DNA of 35,496 nucleotides from Nitriliruptoraceae bacterium (GCA_007136095.1 SLHP01000120.1:1-35496), one strand, 5' to 3'. Positions 18,755-27,256 are shown, counted from the stretch's first letter. The notes: a model not told the origin generated them from the sequence alone. Translations and numbers: made by a program.

Positions 18755-19968
18755 GATGCCACCGACCCATCGGTGGCTGCCGGTGGAGCACCCAGATCAC
18801 GTGGCCGGAGTCGGGTCCGACCGTCGAGCAGTTCGACGTCGATCTTCGCGCCCTCGAGGGGTACGTCCGCCTCGACCGCCGCGGTCACGAGCACCTGGTC
18901 GAAGCCGGCACAGGCGGCAGCCAGTCGTTGCCGACGGGTCGTGTCCAACTCGGCGAACACGTCATCGAGCAGCACGATCGGTCGGTCACCGACCTCGGCC
19001 AGCACCTCGTAGGTCGCCAACTTCAGGGCCAACGCAAGCGACCAGGCCTCACCGTGCGAGGAGTAGCCGCGGGCGGGGAGTTCCCCGATGGTCAGGTCCA
19101 GATCATCTCGGTGCGGTCCGACCAGCGTCAGGCCCCGGGCCGTCTCCTCACGCTGCCGGGCGGCGAACGTGCGCCGCATGGCCTGGGCGATCGGGGCGGT
19201 CTCCGGGACCATCGTCGATCCACCCGACGAAGCGGGATCCAGCCGACCATCGACGTCATCACCAGCCGAACACCGGTAGGTCAGACCGATCGGTTCCGGA
19301 CGATCAGCGAGGTCACGGTAGAAGCGGTCCACCGGTCCCGCGAGCGTTCGGATCGCGGCGATCCGTGCCGCGATGATCTGGGTGCCGTGGGTGATCAACT
19401 GCTCGGTCCAGACGTCCAGCGACGACATCGCCGCATCCCTGGAGGAACCGGTCAGCCCCCTGATCTGCTTGAGCAACTGGTTGCGTTGGCGCAGGGCCCG
19501 ATCGTGTTCCGACCGGGCCGCAGCGAACGCCGGGCGGCGCTGTGCGAGCACGTCGTCGAGGAAACGACGTCGCTCGCTCGGGTCGCCCCGGACGATCGCG
19601 ACATCCTCCGGTGCGAACAGCACGACCCGCAACACCCCGGCAGCCTGTGCCGCCCGTTGGACGTCCTGACCATCAACCCGGGTGCGGGTGCGCCGGCCGG
19701 TGCCGATCTCCAGGTCGAGCGTGCGGCGTCGGCCTTCATCGGTCACCACCTCGCACCGGATGATCCCGATCTCGGTCCCGAACCTGACGAGGGGCCCGTC
19801 ACCAGCGACCCGGTGCGACGACCCGGTGGCGGCGCGCTGCACCGCCTCGAGCAGGTTGGTCTTGCCCTGGGCGTTCTGGCCAACCAGGATCGTCACCCCG
19901 GGACCGAGGTCGACGGCCACCCGGTCGTAGGAGCGGATGTCGGCCAGTTCCAACCGCCGCAACCGCAT
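18751..19968 (-). CDS. recF: DNA replication and repair protein RecF
   Basis: A 405-residue ABC/SMC-like ATPase that helps load RecA at gaps together with RecO and RecR. Walker A is GQNAQGKTN (near residue 30), and Walker B with the D-loop is PIVLLDDVFAELD. MRLRRLELADIRSY is the typical RecF opening. ATG at 19968 is well supported. It is 43 bases downstream of dnaN and overlaps the dciA-like gene by 4 bases, the conserved dnaA-dnaN-recF order. It begins a compact run recF-dciA-dsbB-tlpA-fpg. Confidence 0.97.
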   Translation of the reverse strand: MRLRRLELADIRSYDRVAVDLGPGVTILVGQNAQGKTNLLEAVQRAATGSSHRVAGDGPLVRFGTEIGIIRCEVVTDEGRRRTLDLEIGTGRRTRTRVDGQDVQRAAQAAGVLRVVLFAPEDVAIVRGDPSERRRFLDDVLAQRRPAFAAARSEHDRALRQRNQLLKQIRGLTGSSRDAAMSSLDVWTEQLITHGTQIIAARIAAIRTLAGPVDRFYRDLADRPEPIGLTYRCSAGDDVDGRLDPASSGGSTMVPETAPIAQAMRRTFAARQREETARGLTLVGPHRDDLDLTIGELPARGYSSHGEAWSLALALKLATYEVLAEVGDRPIVLLDDVFAELDTTRRQRLAAACAGFDQVLVTAAVEADVPLEGAKIDVELLDGRTRLRPRDLGAPPAATDGSVAS

Positions 19969-20011
19969 GACATGCCTCGTCTGCCGCGCTGAGAACCGTG
20001 TGGGAACCCGC

Positions 20012-21124
20012 TCAGTTCACCCGCATCGGCATCAGCAGGTAGGTCAGGTCATCGACCTCACCGTCGGCGGAATGGGGGCGCAGCACCGCCGGCTTGAGGC
20101 CGTCGCGCAACTCGATGCGGATGTGCTCGGTCCCGTTCGCTTCGAGCCCGGCCAGCAGGAAGCCCGGGTTGAAGGAGATGGTCAGACCCTCGCCGTCGAT
20201 CTCGGCCGGGAGCGCCTCGGCCGCGTCGCCCATCTCCTGGTTGGAGGCCTGCAGGTCGACCGACCCATCCGCGAACGTGAGGCTCACGGGTGTGTTCGCC
20301 TGGCCCAGCGCAACGATCGAGACGCGTTGCAACGCCTCGATGAGGCCCGCACGTTCGACGACGACCGAGGTCTCGTGTCCGTCGGGGAGCAGTGCCCGGT
20401 AGTTGGGGAACGAGCCTTCGATCAGCTTGGTCGTCAGCCGGCGGTCGCCGAACAGGAACGACACCTGCCCATCCTCGAGCACGATCGTGACCGACCCGCC
20501 GACCTCGGATGCTGCCTTGGCAGCTTCCTGGAGCGACCGTGCCGGCACGAGCGCCGTGCCATCGACCGCTTCCTCCCACGTCAGGGATCGGACCGCGAGC
20601 CGATAGCTGTCGGTTGCTGCGGCGGTGAGTTGCCCCTCGGCGGCTTCCAGGTGGACACCGGTCAGGACCGGACGCCCTTCGTCGCTGGCGGCTGCGCGAG
20701 CGACCTGGGACACCAGACGGGCGAACGCGTCGGCCTTGACCCGTCCCTGCGGTGCGTCCTCGGTCGGACCGGCGAGCGTCGGGAAATCCTCGGCCTGCAT
20801 CCCCCGGACGTGGAAGGTCGCACGGCCACAGGTCAACTCGACCCGGTCCGCGTCCGCAGAGAGCGTCACGGGTGCATCCGGGAAGCGGGCGACCAGTTGC
20901 GACAGCAGTCGACCCGGCAGCAGGACCCGTCCCGGTTGATCGATCTGCACGGGGATCGAGATCTCCGCCGCGACCTCCAGGTCCGTCGCACGGCAGATCA
21001 GCTTGCCGTCCTGCGCTTCGAGCAGGATCCCGGACAGCGCTGGCAACGTCACCCGAGCACCCACGGTCCGGGTGGCCCAGGAGACCGCTTCAGCGAACTC
21101 CGCACGTTCAGCACGCAACTTCAC
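20012..21124 (-). CDS. dnaN: DNA polymerase III beta subunit (sliding clamp)
   Basis: A 370-residue processivity clamp. The three-domain beta-clamp layout is visible: MKLRAERAEFAEAVSWATR at the start, LEGSFPNYRALLP-like text in the middle (IEGSFPNYRALLPDG), and a C-terminus ending TYLLMPMRVN. GTG at 21124 has AAGGAG 7 bases upstream. It lies 376 bases after dnaA, and the gap between them contains DnaA-box-like words, so dnaN may be subject to DnaA control. Confidence 0.98.
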   Translation of the reverse strand: MKLRAERAEFAEAVSWATRTVGARVTLPALSGILLEAQDGKLICRATDLEVAAEISIPVQIDQPGRVLLPGRLLSQLVARFPDAPVTLSADADRVELTCGRATFHVRGMQAEDFPTLAGPTEDAPQGRVKADAFARLVSQVARAAASDEGRPVLTGVHLEAAEGQLTAAATDSYRLAVRSLTWEEAVDGTALVPARSLQEAAKAASEVGGSVTIVLEDGQVSFLFGDRRLTTKLIEGSFPNYRALLPDGHETSVVVERAGLIEALQRVSIVALGQANTPVSLTFADGSVDLQASNQEMGDAAEALPAEIDGEGLTISFNPGFLLAGLEANGTEHIRIELRDGLKPAVLRPHSADGEVDDLTYLLMPMRVN

Positions 21125-21500
21125 GTCGTTGCTCCTTACGGTTGTCCCCAGTTGTGATGAAGAAAGGTCTTCTTTACAGGTATCTCGTCATCGTCATCGG
21201 GGCTGTGGAAACGGTGGACAAGTGCCGTTCGTGCAGGTCAGCGATGGTCGGGGGTGGTGGACACGTTGTGCGTCCATAGCGTAGTTGTCCCGAGCCGATC
21301 GAACGACACCCGTGTGCTTCCACGGTTCGTCGTGGTCGTCCACGGGTTACCCACGTTCCGTCCACCGGTGTCGGTGACCCGCTGGGCCCGGTGGCTCCAC
21401 CGATGGTGCAGGCGCGTCCACGGATGCGGACCGGTTGTGCAGGGGTTGTCCACCGCTGGTCCACCGGTTGGTCCACCGTCGGGTGGGTGCACGACGGTGG
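21125..21500. other. dnaA-dnaN intergenic region, candidate origin segment
   Basis: This 376-base gap holds no gene. It contains a relatively AT-rich stretch (about 21151-21200, including GATGAAGAAAGGTCTTC) that could unwind. It also has many DnaA-box-like words: TTGTCCCCA (21142-21150), GGTGGACAA (21213-21221, minus), TTGTCCACC (21446-21454) and two TGGTCCACC copies. GC-rich actinobacterial origins usually have such degenerate boxes between dnaA and dnaN. Confidence 0.6.
21446..21477 (+). promoter_or_regulatory. Phased DnaA-box-like array
   Basis: TTGTCCACC at 21446, TGGTCCACC at 21457 and TGGTCCACC at 21469 are regularly spaced by 11-12 bases, about one helical turn. The first differs from TTGTCCACA at one base. 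Confidence 0.5.
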
Positions 21501-23144
21501 TCACGGACGCCGCGCCCGGGTCTTGATGCGGTTGGTGAGCTCCTGGACCTGGTTGTAGATCGTGCGTCGTTCCTGCATCAGCCCGGCGATCTTGGACTTC
21601 GCGTGCATCACGGTGGTGTGGTCCCGCCCACCGAACGCCTTGCCGATGCGTGGCAGTGACAGCTCGGTGAGCTCCCGGGTGAGATACATCGCGATCTGAC
21701 GGGCGGTCACCAGTTGCCGGCTTCGCGACGGTGAGCAGAGGTCCTCGACGGTCAGGGAGAAGTACTCGGCGACCTCGTCCATGATGACCTGGACCGAGAC
21801 CTCCTGCTCCCGGTCGTCGGGGAACAGATCCTTGAGCACCGTCTCGGCCATCTGGCTGTCCGCTGCGGAACGCTGCAGGCTCGCGAACGCGGAGACACGG
21901 ATCAGCGCCCCCTCGAGTTCGCGGATATTCGACTGGACCTTGGAGGCGATCAGTTCCAGGACCTCGGGATCGACCCCCAACCGGTCGGTCTCACACTTCT
22001 TGCGCAGGATCGCGATCCGGGTCTCGAGGTCAGGAGGTTGGACGTCGGTCATCAGGCCCCACTCGAACCTGCTGCGCAGACGGTCCTCGAGCTGGGCGAT
22101 CTGCTTCGGGGGCCGGTCACTGGAGATGACGATCTGTTTCTCCGCGTTGTGCAACGCGTTGAACGTGTGGAAGAACTCCTCCTGGGTCCGTTCAGCGCGT
22201 TCGAGGAACTGGATGTCATCGATCAACAGCACGTCGACCTGTCGGTAGGTCTGCTGGAACGAGGTGATGCGGTCGTGGCGGATGCCGTTGATGAACTCGT
22301 TCGTGAACTGTTCGGTCGTGACGTACCTGACCGCCAGGCGCGGGTAGAGGCTGCGCACGTAGTGACCGATGGCGTGCAGGAGGTGGGTCTTGCCGAGGCC
22401 GGCTCCCCCGTAGATGAACAGGGGGTTGTAGGACTTGGCCGGAGCCTCGGCGACGGCAGTTGCAGCCGCGTGGGCGAAGCGGTTGGAGGACCCGATGACG
22501 AAATCGTCGAACATGTACTTCGGATTGAGTTGCGTATCGGTCGTTGCGTGCGTCTCCGGCCGGCGGGGTTGCGGCAGATCAACCGTTGGTCCAGACGGGC
22601 GGCCAGGTGCCTGCAGTTCGCGATCGTCGGTGTTGCTGTAGCGCGTCCAATCCTGCAGCCGGTCCGCGGGCTGGTCAGGGGGCGGTGCATCCGCAGGCTG
22701 ATCCGTCGGCTGCTCTGAGACGCGGGCCGCGGTCTGTCCGTTGGTGGCTGGCGCGGTCGGTCGAGGCTCCTGCTGCCCCGGATCGACGTCCGAGCGACGT
22801 CGACCGCTGCCCGGGGCGGAGCCGGTCGAGGGGTCGGATCGATCGGTGTGCTCTGAGCCCGGCGGGTCGAGCGGTTCCGGGCGGGGTTGCACCGTGATGA
22901 CCACGGTGAGTGGCCGACCGGCGGTGGCCGACAGAGCATCGCGGATGCGATCGCCGCAACGGGTGTCCAACCATTCACGTGCGAACGCATGGGGAGTCGC
23001 GAGCACGACGGTGTCATCGCTGAAGCCAACGGGCTGCGTGGCACGCAGCCACTGGCGCTGCGTGGGCGAACCCACGGTCGTCAGGACGCGTTCGAGGCTG
23101 GCGTGCCAGAGTTGTCCGAGGTCCAACGTCGCTGCTGCGGTCAC
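21501..23144 (-). CDS. dnaA: Chromosomal replication initiator protein DnaA
   Basis: A 547-residue initiator. Domain I is at the N-terminus ([21 protein letters not shown]). A long Pro/Asp-rich linker (domain II) runs to about residue 195. The AAA+ domain has Walker [16 protein letters not shown] (near residue 243) and Walker B LLIDDIQF. The DNA-binding domain carries the signature [33 protein letters not shown], cited here by its [11 protein letters not shown] core. GTG at 23144 has CAGGAG 5 bases upstream. The leader carries a perfect hairpin at 23176-23197 and DnaA-box-like words at 23252-23283, so autoregulation is likely. dnaN lies downstream and rpmH diverges. Confidence 0.98.
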   Translation of the reverse strand: MTAAATLDLGQLWHASLERVLTTVGSPTQRQWLRATQPVGFSDDTVVLATPHAFAREWLDTRCGDRIRDALSATAGRPLTVVITVQPRPEPLDPPGSEHTDRSDPSTGSAPGSGRRRSDVDPGQQEPRPTAPATNGQTAARVSEQPTDQPADAPPPDQPADRLQDWTRYSNTDDRELQAPGRPSGPTVDLPQPRRPETHATTDTQLNPKYMFDDFVIGSSNRFAHAAATAVAEAPAKSYNPLFIYGGAGLGKTHLLHAIGHYVRSLYPRLAVRYVTTEQFTNEFINGIRHDRITSFQQTYRQVDVLLIDDIQFLERAERTQEEFFHTFNALHNAEKQIVISSDRPPKQIAQLEDRLRSRFEWGLMTDVQPPDLETRIAILRKKCETDRLGVDPEVLELIASKVQSNIRELEGALIRVSAFASLQRSAADSQMAETVLKDLFPDDREQEVSVQVIMDEVAEYFSLTVEDLCSPSRSRQLVTARQIAMYLTRELTELSLPRIGKAFGGRDHTTVMHAKSKIAGLMQERRTIYNQVQELTNRIKTRARRP

Positions 23145-23175
23145 ACGCGCTCCTGCCGTCTTCCACCTGTCCGGT

Positions 23176-23197
23176 GTCGGTGACGGTGGTCACCGAC
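23176..23197. promoter_or_regulatory. Perfect hairpin in the dnaA leader
   Basis: GTCGGTGAC (23176-23184) and GTCACCGAC (23189-23197) pair perfectly over 9 bp around GGTG, 31 bases before the dnaA start. It could be an attenuator, an operator for a dimeric regulator or a structural element of the origin. Confidence 0.5.
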
Positions 23198-23251
23198 CGA
23201 CGCTCACCCGTGCGGGGGGTGCAACGTTGGTATCGCTGCAGGTCAGCACCT

Positions 23252-23283
23252 GTTTCCACAGGTCCGTCCACAGGTGTGGACAG
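23252..23283. promoter_or_regulatory. Cluster of three DnaA-box-like sites
   Basis: GTTTCCACA (23252-23260), CCGTCCACA (23264-23272) and, on the minus strand, CTGTCCACA (23275-23283) are packed within 32 bases. The last two are head to head around two bases. Each shares the TCCACA core. Confidence 0.6.
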
Positions 23284-23345
23284 TGCAGCTATCCCGTCCG
23301 CTTGCACAGGGTCGAGGTCGCGGTGGGGAAGGTCCGTCGTCTACA

Positions 23346-23372
23346 TCGGGTGCGTCCGCGAGGTGCACCCGA
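23346..23372. other. Hairpin in the dnaA-rpmH gap
   Basis: TCGGGTGC (23346-23353) and GCACCCGA (23365-23372) pair over 8 bp around an 11-base loop. It lies between the box cluster and the perfect DnaA box. Confidence 0.4.
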
Positions 23373-23487
23373 CGCGTCATCGTTGCAGGGTCACCGGTGG
23401 TCGTTGCGTGCTCACCGTGTGTTCCTGGTCGACTTCCCGACGGACGATCGGGGACCGTACACCGCGGGGATACCGCGCCGCAAGAAC

Positions 23488-23496
23488 TTGTCCACA
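23488..23496 (+). promoter_or_regulatory. Perfect DnaA box TTGTCCACA
   Basis: It matches the actinobacterial DnaA-box consensus TTGTCCACA exactly and lies 188 bases before rpmH, where DnaA binding could serve origin function and rpmH/dnaA control. Confidence 0.75.
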
Positions 23497-23683
23497 ATGC
23501 GTCGGTGCGAGCCTCCGGTTGCCCGATACGCGAGCGTGACGGTACGCTCCCACCTTCCATTCGACCCGGTTCGGTCGCGGATCTGCAACCTCCTGACCCC
23601 GTGGTCACCATGATCCGTCTCGCGGTCACGGCGCCCCGCCCTGTCGCGTGTCCGCCGACCATCCACCAACGAGGGGCTTCGCC

Positions 23684-23818
23684 GTGAAGCGCACCTTCCA
23701 GCCCAACAAGCGCCGTCGCTCCAAGAAGCACGGCTTCCGATCCCGGATGCGGACCCGCTCGGGTCGTGCGATCGTGAACGGACGTCGCCGTCGCGGTCGG
23801 GCGAAGCTGTCGGCCTGA
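23684..23818 (+). CDS. rpmH: 50S ribosomal protein L34
   Basis: A 44-residue, extremely basic ribosomal protein. The sequence begins [20 protein letters not shown], and [18 protein letters not shown] completes the L34 signature. GTG at 23684 has GAGGGG 7 bases upstream. It is the first gene of the rightward rpmH-rnpA-yidD-yidC-jag run and diverges from dnaA across the candidate origin. Confidence 0.98.
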   Translation: MKRTFQPNKRRRSKKHGFRSRMRTRSGRAIVNGRRRRGRAKLSA

Positions 23819-23822
23819 TCCG

Positions 23823-24170
23823 GTGACCAGCGGCACCGTTGCACGTCTACGGAACGGTCGCGACATCGCGACCGTCCTTCAGGGGCGCCACCAACGCGGT
23901 GGCCGCCTCCTGGGCGTGCATCGGGGCCCCGGCCTGTCGGATCATCCCGTACGGATCGCCGTCGTCGCGTCGCGTCGGGTCGGGGGCGCCGTGCAACGCA
24001 ACCGGGCCAAGCGACTGATCCGGGAAGCGGTCCAACGCATCGATTGGTGCCCCGAGGTCGATGTGGTCATCGTGGCCCGCCGCGCCTGCGCACACAGTGA
24101 CCTCGCGGCCGTGCAGTCGGAACTGGGCCGCCTGGCGGCCGAACTCGAGCTGTCGCGGGAGGGCCTGTGA
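23823..24170 (+). CDS. rnpA: Ribonuclease P protein component
   Basis: A 115-residue RNase P protein subunit that aids tRNA 5' maturation by the RNA subunit. The RNR signature is [18 protein letters not shown], and [14 protein letters not shown] precedes it. GTG at 23823 starts 4 bases after rpmH, the universal arrangement. The stop overlaps the yidD start by 4 bases (GTGA). Confidence 0.95.
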   Translation: MTSGTVARLRNGRDIATVLQGRHQRGGRLLGVHRGPGLSDHPVRIAVVASRRVGGAVQRNRAKRLIREAVQRIDWCPEVDVVIVARRACAHSDLAAVQSELGRLAAELELSREGL

Positions 24171-24439
24171 GGTTCTCTCCGACGGATCCTGAGGGATCGA
24201 CTGTTGAGCGGCGTCGGTCACCCGTGGCCCTGGTGCTCCTCGGCCTGATCGCGGTCTACCGGTGGACCGCTGCTGTGCGCGCTCCGCGCTGCCGGTTCTA
24301 CCCATCCTGTTCGTCGTACGCCGTCGAGGCCGTCACGCAGCACGGAGCGTTGCGTGGTGGTGGACTCGCCGCGCGACGGCTCGGCCGCTGTCATCCCTGG
24401 AACCCGGGGGGCGTCGATCACGTCCCCCCGAGGAAGTAG
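24167..24439 (+). CDS. yidD: Membrane protein insertion efficiency factor YidD
   Basis: A 90-residue YidD protein, peripheral or embedded at the inner membrane, assisting YidC-dependent insertion. The signature [19 protein letters not shown] and the C-terminal [15 protein letters not shown] are intact, with the conserved cysteines. A short hydrophobic N-terminal helix ([14 protein letters not shown]) is present. The N-terminus is about 15 residues longer than usual; GTG at 24167 is favoured by its 4-base overlap with rnpA. Confidence 0.95.
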   Translation: MRFSPTDPEGSTVERRRSPVALVLLGLIAVYRWTAAVRAPRCRFYPSCSSYAVEAVTQHGALRGGGLAARRLGRCHPWNPGGVDHVPPRK

Positions 24440-24445
24440 TTCACG

Positions 24446-25702
24446 ATGATCGAACTCTGGCAGTCGATCCTCCGCGCGTTCGCGCAGGTCCTGACGTTCC
24501 TGCACGACATGCTGGTTCCGGTCTTCGGCGAGAACAGCTGGGGCTGGGCGATCGTCGCCCTGACCCTGATCGTGCGGGTGCTGCTGCTGCCCCTGGCGAT
24601 CAAGCAGACGCGTTCGATGCGGGCGATGCAGGCCATCCAACCGCAGATGAAGGCCCTGCAGAAGAAGTACAAGGTCGACCGGGAACTGATGAAGAAGGAC
24701 CCGGAGCAGTACAAGGCCAAGAAGGCCAAGCTCAACGAAGAGATGATGGCTCTCTACAAGGAAGAGGGAGCCAACCCGGCGGCCAGTTGTCTGCCACTGC
24801 TCGCCCAGGCTCCGATCTTCCTCGTGTTGTTCTGGACCCTGCGGGACTTCGATGAACTGAGCGGAGCCCCGTTCTACTTCATCACGCGGTTCGTCTCTGA
24901 GGACTCGGAGTTCACCGGGCTCGCGGCACTGGTCAACCAGGCCGGCTGGCCCGGCTGGCTGCTGATCGTGCTGATGTCCGGGACCATGTTCATCTCCCAG
25001 AAGCAGATGATGGCCCGCACCGCGGTCACGCAGGGCGACACTCCCAACCCGATGGCCCAACAGCAGAAGATCCTGCTGTACGTCATGCCCCTGTTCCTGG
25101 CGGTCATCTCCTTCCAGTTCCCGCTCGGGATCCTGCTGTACTGGGTCACGACCAACGCCTGGCAGGTCGTCCAACAGTGGATCATCCTGCGAGAGGTCAC
25201 CTCCGAGAAGGCCGCGGGCACCCTGCCGGACAAAGCGGGTGGCGCAGCCGCCGACGACGCCGACGCGGGGGACGCACCCCGTCGCTCCCCCGGTGCGTCC
25301 TCGGGCACCAAGCCGGTCAAGAAGGACCCCGACCCCAAAGAACCGAACAAGAGTTCGAGTGATGGTGGGAAGAAGGGTTCTGACGGCAAGAAGCAGGGTC
25401 CAGCGAAGCCGGCCAAGGGCAAGGCGTCGCCGAAGGACAGCTCCGCCAAGGACACGCCCGGCCGTTCGACCAAGGATGGACGATCGGACAGCAGTGGCTC
25501 GTCCTCGACGTCGAAGAAGGGCGATCGGAGCGGGAACGCCGATGGTCCTCCGAAGAGGTCGGAGAAGGGCCCGGCGTCGACCAACGGTTCCTCGTCCGGA
25601 GGTCGCGGATCCTCGAGTAACGGCGCCCGAGAAGGTGGGTCCGGCGCCCAGAAGCCCCGATCGGGCAAGCGTGATCACCTCCCCCGCCGTCCTCGTCGCT
25701 GA
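24446..25702 (+). CDS. yidC: Membrane protein insertase YidC
   Basis: A 418-residue insertase of the Gram-positive/actinobacterial type, without the large E. coli periplasmic domain. The conserved hydrophilic-groove arginine lies in TLIVRVLLLPLAIKQ. A charged cytoplasmic coiled hairpin (KKYKVDRELMKKDPEQYK) and ANPAASCLPLLAQAPIF follow, with later helices ending near LREVTSEKAA. Roughly the last 165 residues are a Lys/Ser/Gly-rich low-complexity tail, probably disordered and positively charged, which could contact the ribosome. ATG at 24446 has AGGAAG 9 bases upstream. jag follows after 11 bases. Confidence 0.96.
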   Translation: MIELWQSILRAFAQVLTFLHDMLVPVFGENSWGWAIVALTLIVRVLLLPLAIKQTRSMRAMQAIQPQMKALQKKYKVDRELMKKDPEQYKAKKAKLNEEMMALYKEEGANPAASCLPLLAQAPIFLVLFWTLRDFDELSGAPFYFITRFVSEDSEFTGLAALVNQAGWPGWLLIVLMSGTMFISQKQMMARTAVTQGDTPNPMAQQQKILLYVMPLFLAVISFQFPLGILLYWVTTNAWQVVQQWIILREVTSEKAAGTLPDKAGGAAADDADAGDAPRRSPGASSGTKPVKKDPDPKEPNKSSSDGGKKGSDGKKQGPAKPAKGKASPKDSSAKDTPGRSTKDGRSDSSGSSSTSKKGDRSGNADGPPKRSEKGPASTNGSSSGGRGSSSNGAREGGSGAQKPRSGKRDHLPRRPRR

Positions 25703-25713
25703 AAGGCACCCCC

Positions 25714-26439
25714 ATGACCCGTCGTACCCAGGCAACCGGCCCGAACCTGACTGAAGCGCTCCGCGCAGGGGTCGCAGATCTCGCCGGCTGTGACCTCGAG
25801 AAGGTCGAACTCAGCCTGCAGGCACCCGGGGTCGATGATCTCACGGGTTCGTTCACCCTCGAGCTGGATGTTTCCCCGCCGGCCGTCACGGAGGCCCCGG
25901 TAGAGGATGACGCGCCCGTCGCGCGGTCAGAGCGCGACGGGCGTGACGACCAGGAGGTCTCGTCGGACGAGGTCACGCCGGCAGAGCTCGACGAGGAAGC
26001 TGAGGCCGCAGCGGACTTCCTGGAGGGACTGCTGGATGCCCTCGACCTCCCGGGAGATCTGCGCATCCGCGTGAAGGACCAGCATGCCGAGGTGGAGATC
26101 GCGGAGGTCGGCAGTGGTGCGTTGATCGGTCGTCGGGGGCAGACCTTGGAAGCGATCCAGGAACTCGTCCGTTGTGCGATGCAGCGGCAGTTCGAACGGC
26201 GTTCACGCGTGCAGATCGACGTCGAGGGGTACCGCGCACGGCGGCTCGAGAAGCTGCTGGAGAAGGCCGAAGAGGCGATCGACGCCGCGCTCGAGACCGG
26301 TGAGTCGCAGCGGCTCGAACCGATGGACGTCTTCGAGCGCAAGGCGGTGCACCACCTGGTCGCCGAGACCGACGGTCTCATCAGCCGGAGCCAGGGCCGC
26401 GAGCCTGGTCGGCGCATCGTGATCGAGCGAGAAGACTGA
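25714..26439 (+). CDS. jag: KH-R3H RNA-binding protein (Jag/KhpB/EloR)
   Basis: A 241-residue cytoplasmic RNA-binding protein. It has an N-terminal region, an acidic linker (SSDEVTPAELDEEAEAAADF), a KH-II domain with GALIGRRGQTLEAIQ (near residues 132-146), and an R3H domain ending FERKAVHHLVAETDG...GREPGRRIVI. KhpB with KhpA acts as an RNA chaperone and influences cell elongation in Gram-positives; here the function is inferred from family and linkage to yidC. ATG at 25714 has AAAGG 8 bases upstream. A hairpin about 100 bases after the stop probably ends the operon. Confidence 0.94.
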   Translation: MTRRTQATGPNLTEALRAGVADLAGCDLEKVELSLQAPGVDDLTGSFTLELDVSPPAVTEAPVEDDAPVARSERDGRDDQEVSSDEVTPAELDEEAEAAADFLEGLLDALDLPGDLRIRVKDQHAEVEIAEVGSGALIGRRGQTLEAIQELVRCAMQRQFERRSRVQIDVEGYRARRLEKLLEKAEEAIDAALETGESQRLEPMDVFERKAVHHLVAETDGLISRSQGREPGRRIVIERED

Positions 26440-26484
26440 TCGGGTCACGACGACGGGCCGCGGCAGGTACCGGAGCCCGTCAGC

Positions 26485-26508
26485 GTCCGGTTCCACGTGG
26501 AACCGGAC
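26485..26508. other. parS site 1, inside a 24-bp perfect palindrome
   Basis: GTTCCACGTGGAAC at 26490-26503 is the ParB-binding palindrome. Its flanks are also symmetric, giving a perfect 24-bp palindrome at 26485-26508. It lies 50 bases after the jag stop. Confidence 0.85.
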
Positions 26509-26535
26509 GACGGGGCGATGGGTTCGATCCTGCGA

Positions 26536-26559
26536 GCGTTGGAGTCAGGGCTCCAACGC
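26536..26559 (+). terminator. Probable terminator of the rpmH-jag operon
   Basis: GCGTTGGAG (26536-26544) and CTCCAACGC (26551-26559) pair perfectly around the loop TCAGGG, 97 bases after the jag stop. There is no T-tract. Confidence 0.6.
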
Positions 26560-26887
26560 AAGGCCTGATGCCCGAAAACGCCGCACAGCGCGACCTGATG
26601 CGTTTCCGCTGTTCAGTACTCGTCGCTACCGTGTTCGGCCGGCCCACGGATTCGACGCGATCGCTCGACGCCCTTTGGGCTGACCGGTCGTGTTGCGTCG
26701 GAAGCCAGAGACCGTCGGTGAGCTAGCTCGTCCGGCTGCTGACCGCCCGGACAGGCTGACCGGGGTGGCACCGATGTGATCGGTCTCTGCGGGGTGCGCG
26801 ACGCCCGGGGCGGGGCATGCCACGGTCACCTCCCTGCAGCCCAAGGGTCACGCCGTCTCATCCTTCGGGCCGACTGGCGGTGAAGGA

Positions 26888-26906
26888 GGTCCTCGATCCG
26901 AGGACC
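26888..26906. other. Perfect short-loop hairpin
   Basis: GGTCCTCG (26888-26895) and CGAGGACC (26899-26906) pair over 8 bp with a 3-base loop, 33 bases before a perfect DnaA box. Confidence 0.45.
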
Positions 26907-26938
26907 AGGCGACGCGCGGGCGCAGGCGTATGCAAGGG

Positions 26939-26947
26939 TTATCCACA
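26939..26947 (+). promoter_or_regulatory. Perfect DnaA box TTATCCACA
   Basis: It is an exact match to the classical DnaA box. CGTGGATCGTGGACACC directly after it adds two partial boxes on the other strand. Confidence 0.7.
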
Positions 26948-27075
26948 GACCGTGGATCGTGGACACCCGCGTCACGGCGCTGGCATCGCGTCCCTGGCAC
27001 CGTGGCGACATCGTGCGCAGCGACCGTCGGTGCTCCTGGATAGGGCTTGGGGCCTGTGGCGGCCCTGGGCGGAGA

Positions 27076-27095
27076 TACGGCGATATAGTGCCGTA
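27076..27095. other. Hairpin with an AT-rich loop
   Basis: TACGGC (27076-27081) and GCCGTA (27090-27095) flank GATATAGT. The loop contains TATAGT, a -10-like hexamer, but no -35 partner was recognised. AGGAGG follows shortly but no start codon is suitably spaced. Confidence 0.35.
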
Positions 27096-27223
27096 GGAGG
27101 CCATCCGCGAGCGCGGTAGGACCGCGGGGACGGTACGGATCGCTCGGCGTCGGGCGCAGCGGGCAGACGGTCACCGGTAGATGGACCATGTCTGTGGTCG
27201 AGATCAGGGGAACGTGCCGTCGT

Positions 27224-27237
27224 GTTCCACGTGGAAC
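27224..27237. other. parS site 2
   Basis: An exact GTTCCACGTGGAAC palindrome, 20 bases before a perfect DnaA box. Confidence 0.85.
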
Positions 27238-27256
27238 CCTCGAGGTTCGCCGGGAG

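Larger units (their letters stand above)
23145..23683. other. dnaA-rpmH divergent intergenic region, candidate oriC
   Basis: No gene is seen in these 539 bases. They hold a perfect DnaA box (TTGTCCACA, 23488-23496), a tight cluster of near-boxes at 23252-23283 and two hairpins (23176-23197 and 23346-23372). All replication genes on either side are transcribed away from this gap, so an origin here would leave every gene from gyrA to parB co-directional with its fork. No long AT-rich tract stands out. Confidence 0.6.

Noticed and set aside
26518-26531. GGTTCGATCC, resembling a tRNA T-arm
   Set aside because: The flanking bases do not form the 5-bp T stem and no anticodon or acceptor stem is present upstream; the next bases belong to the terminator hairpin.
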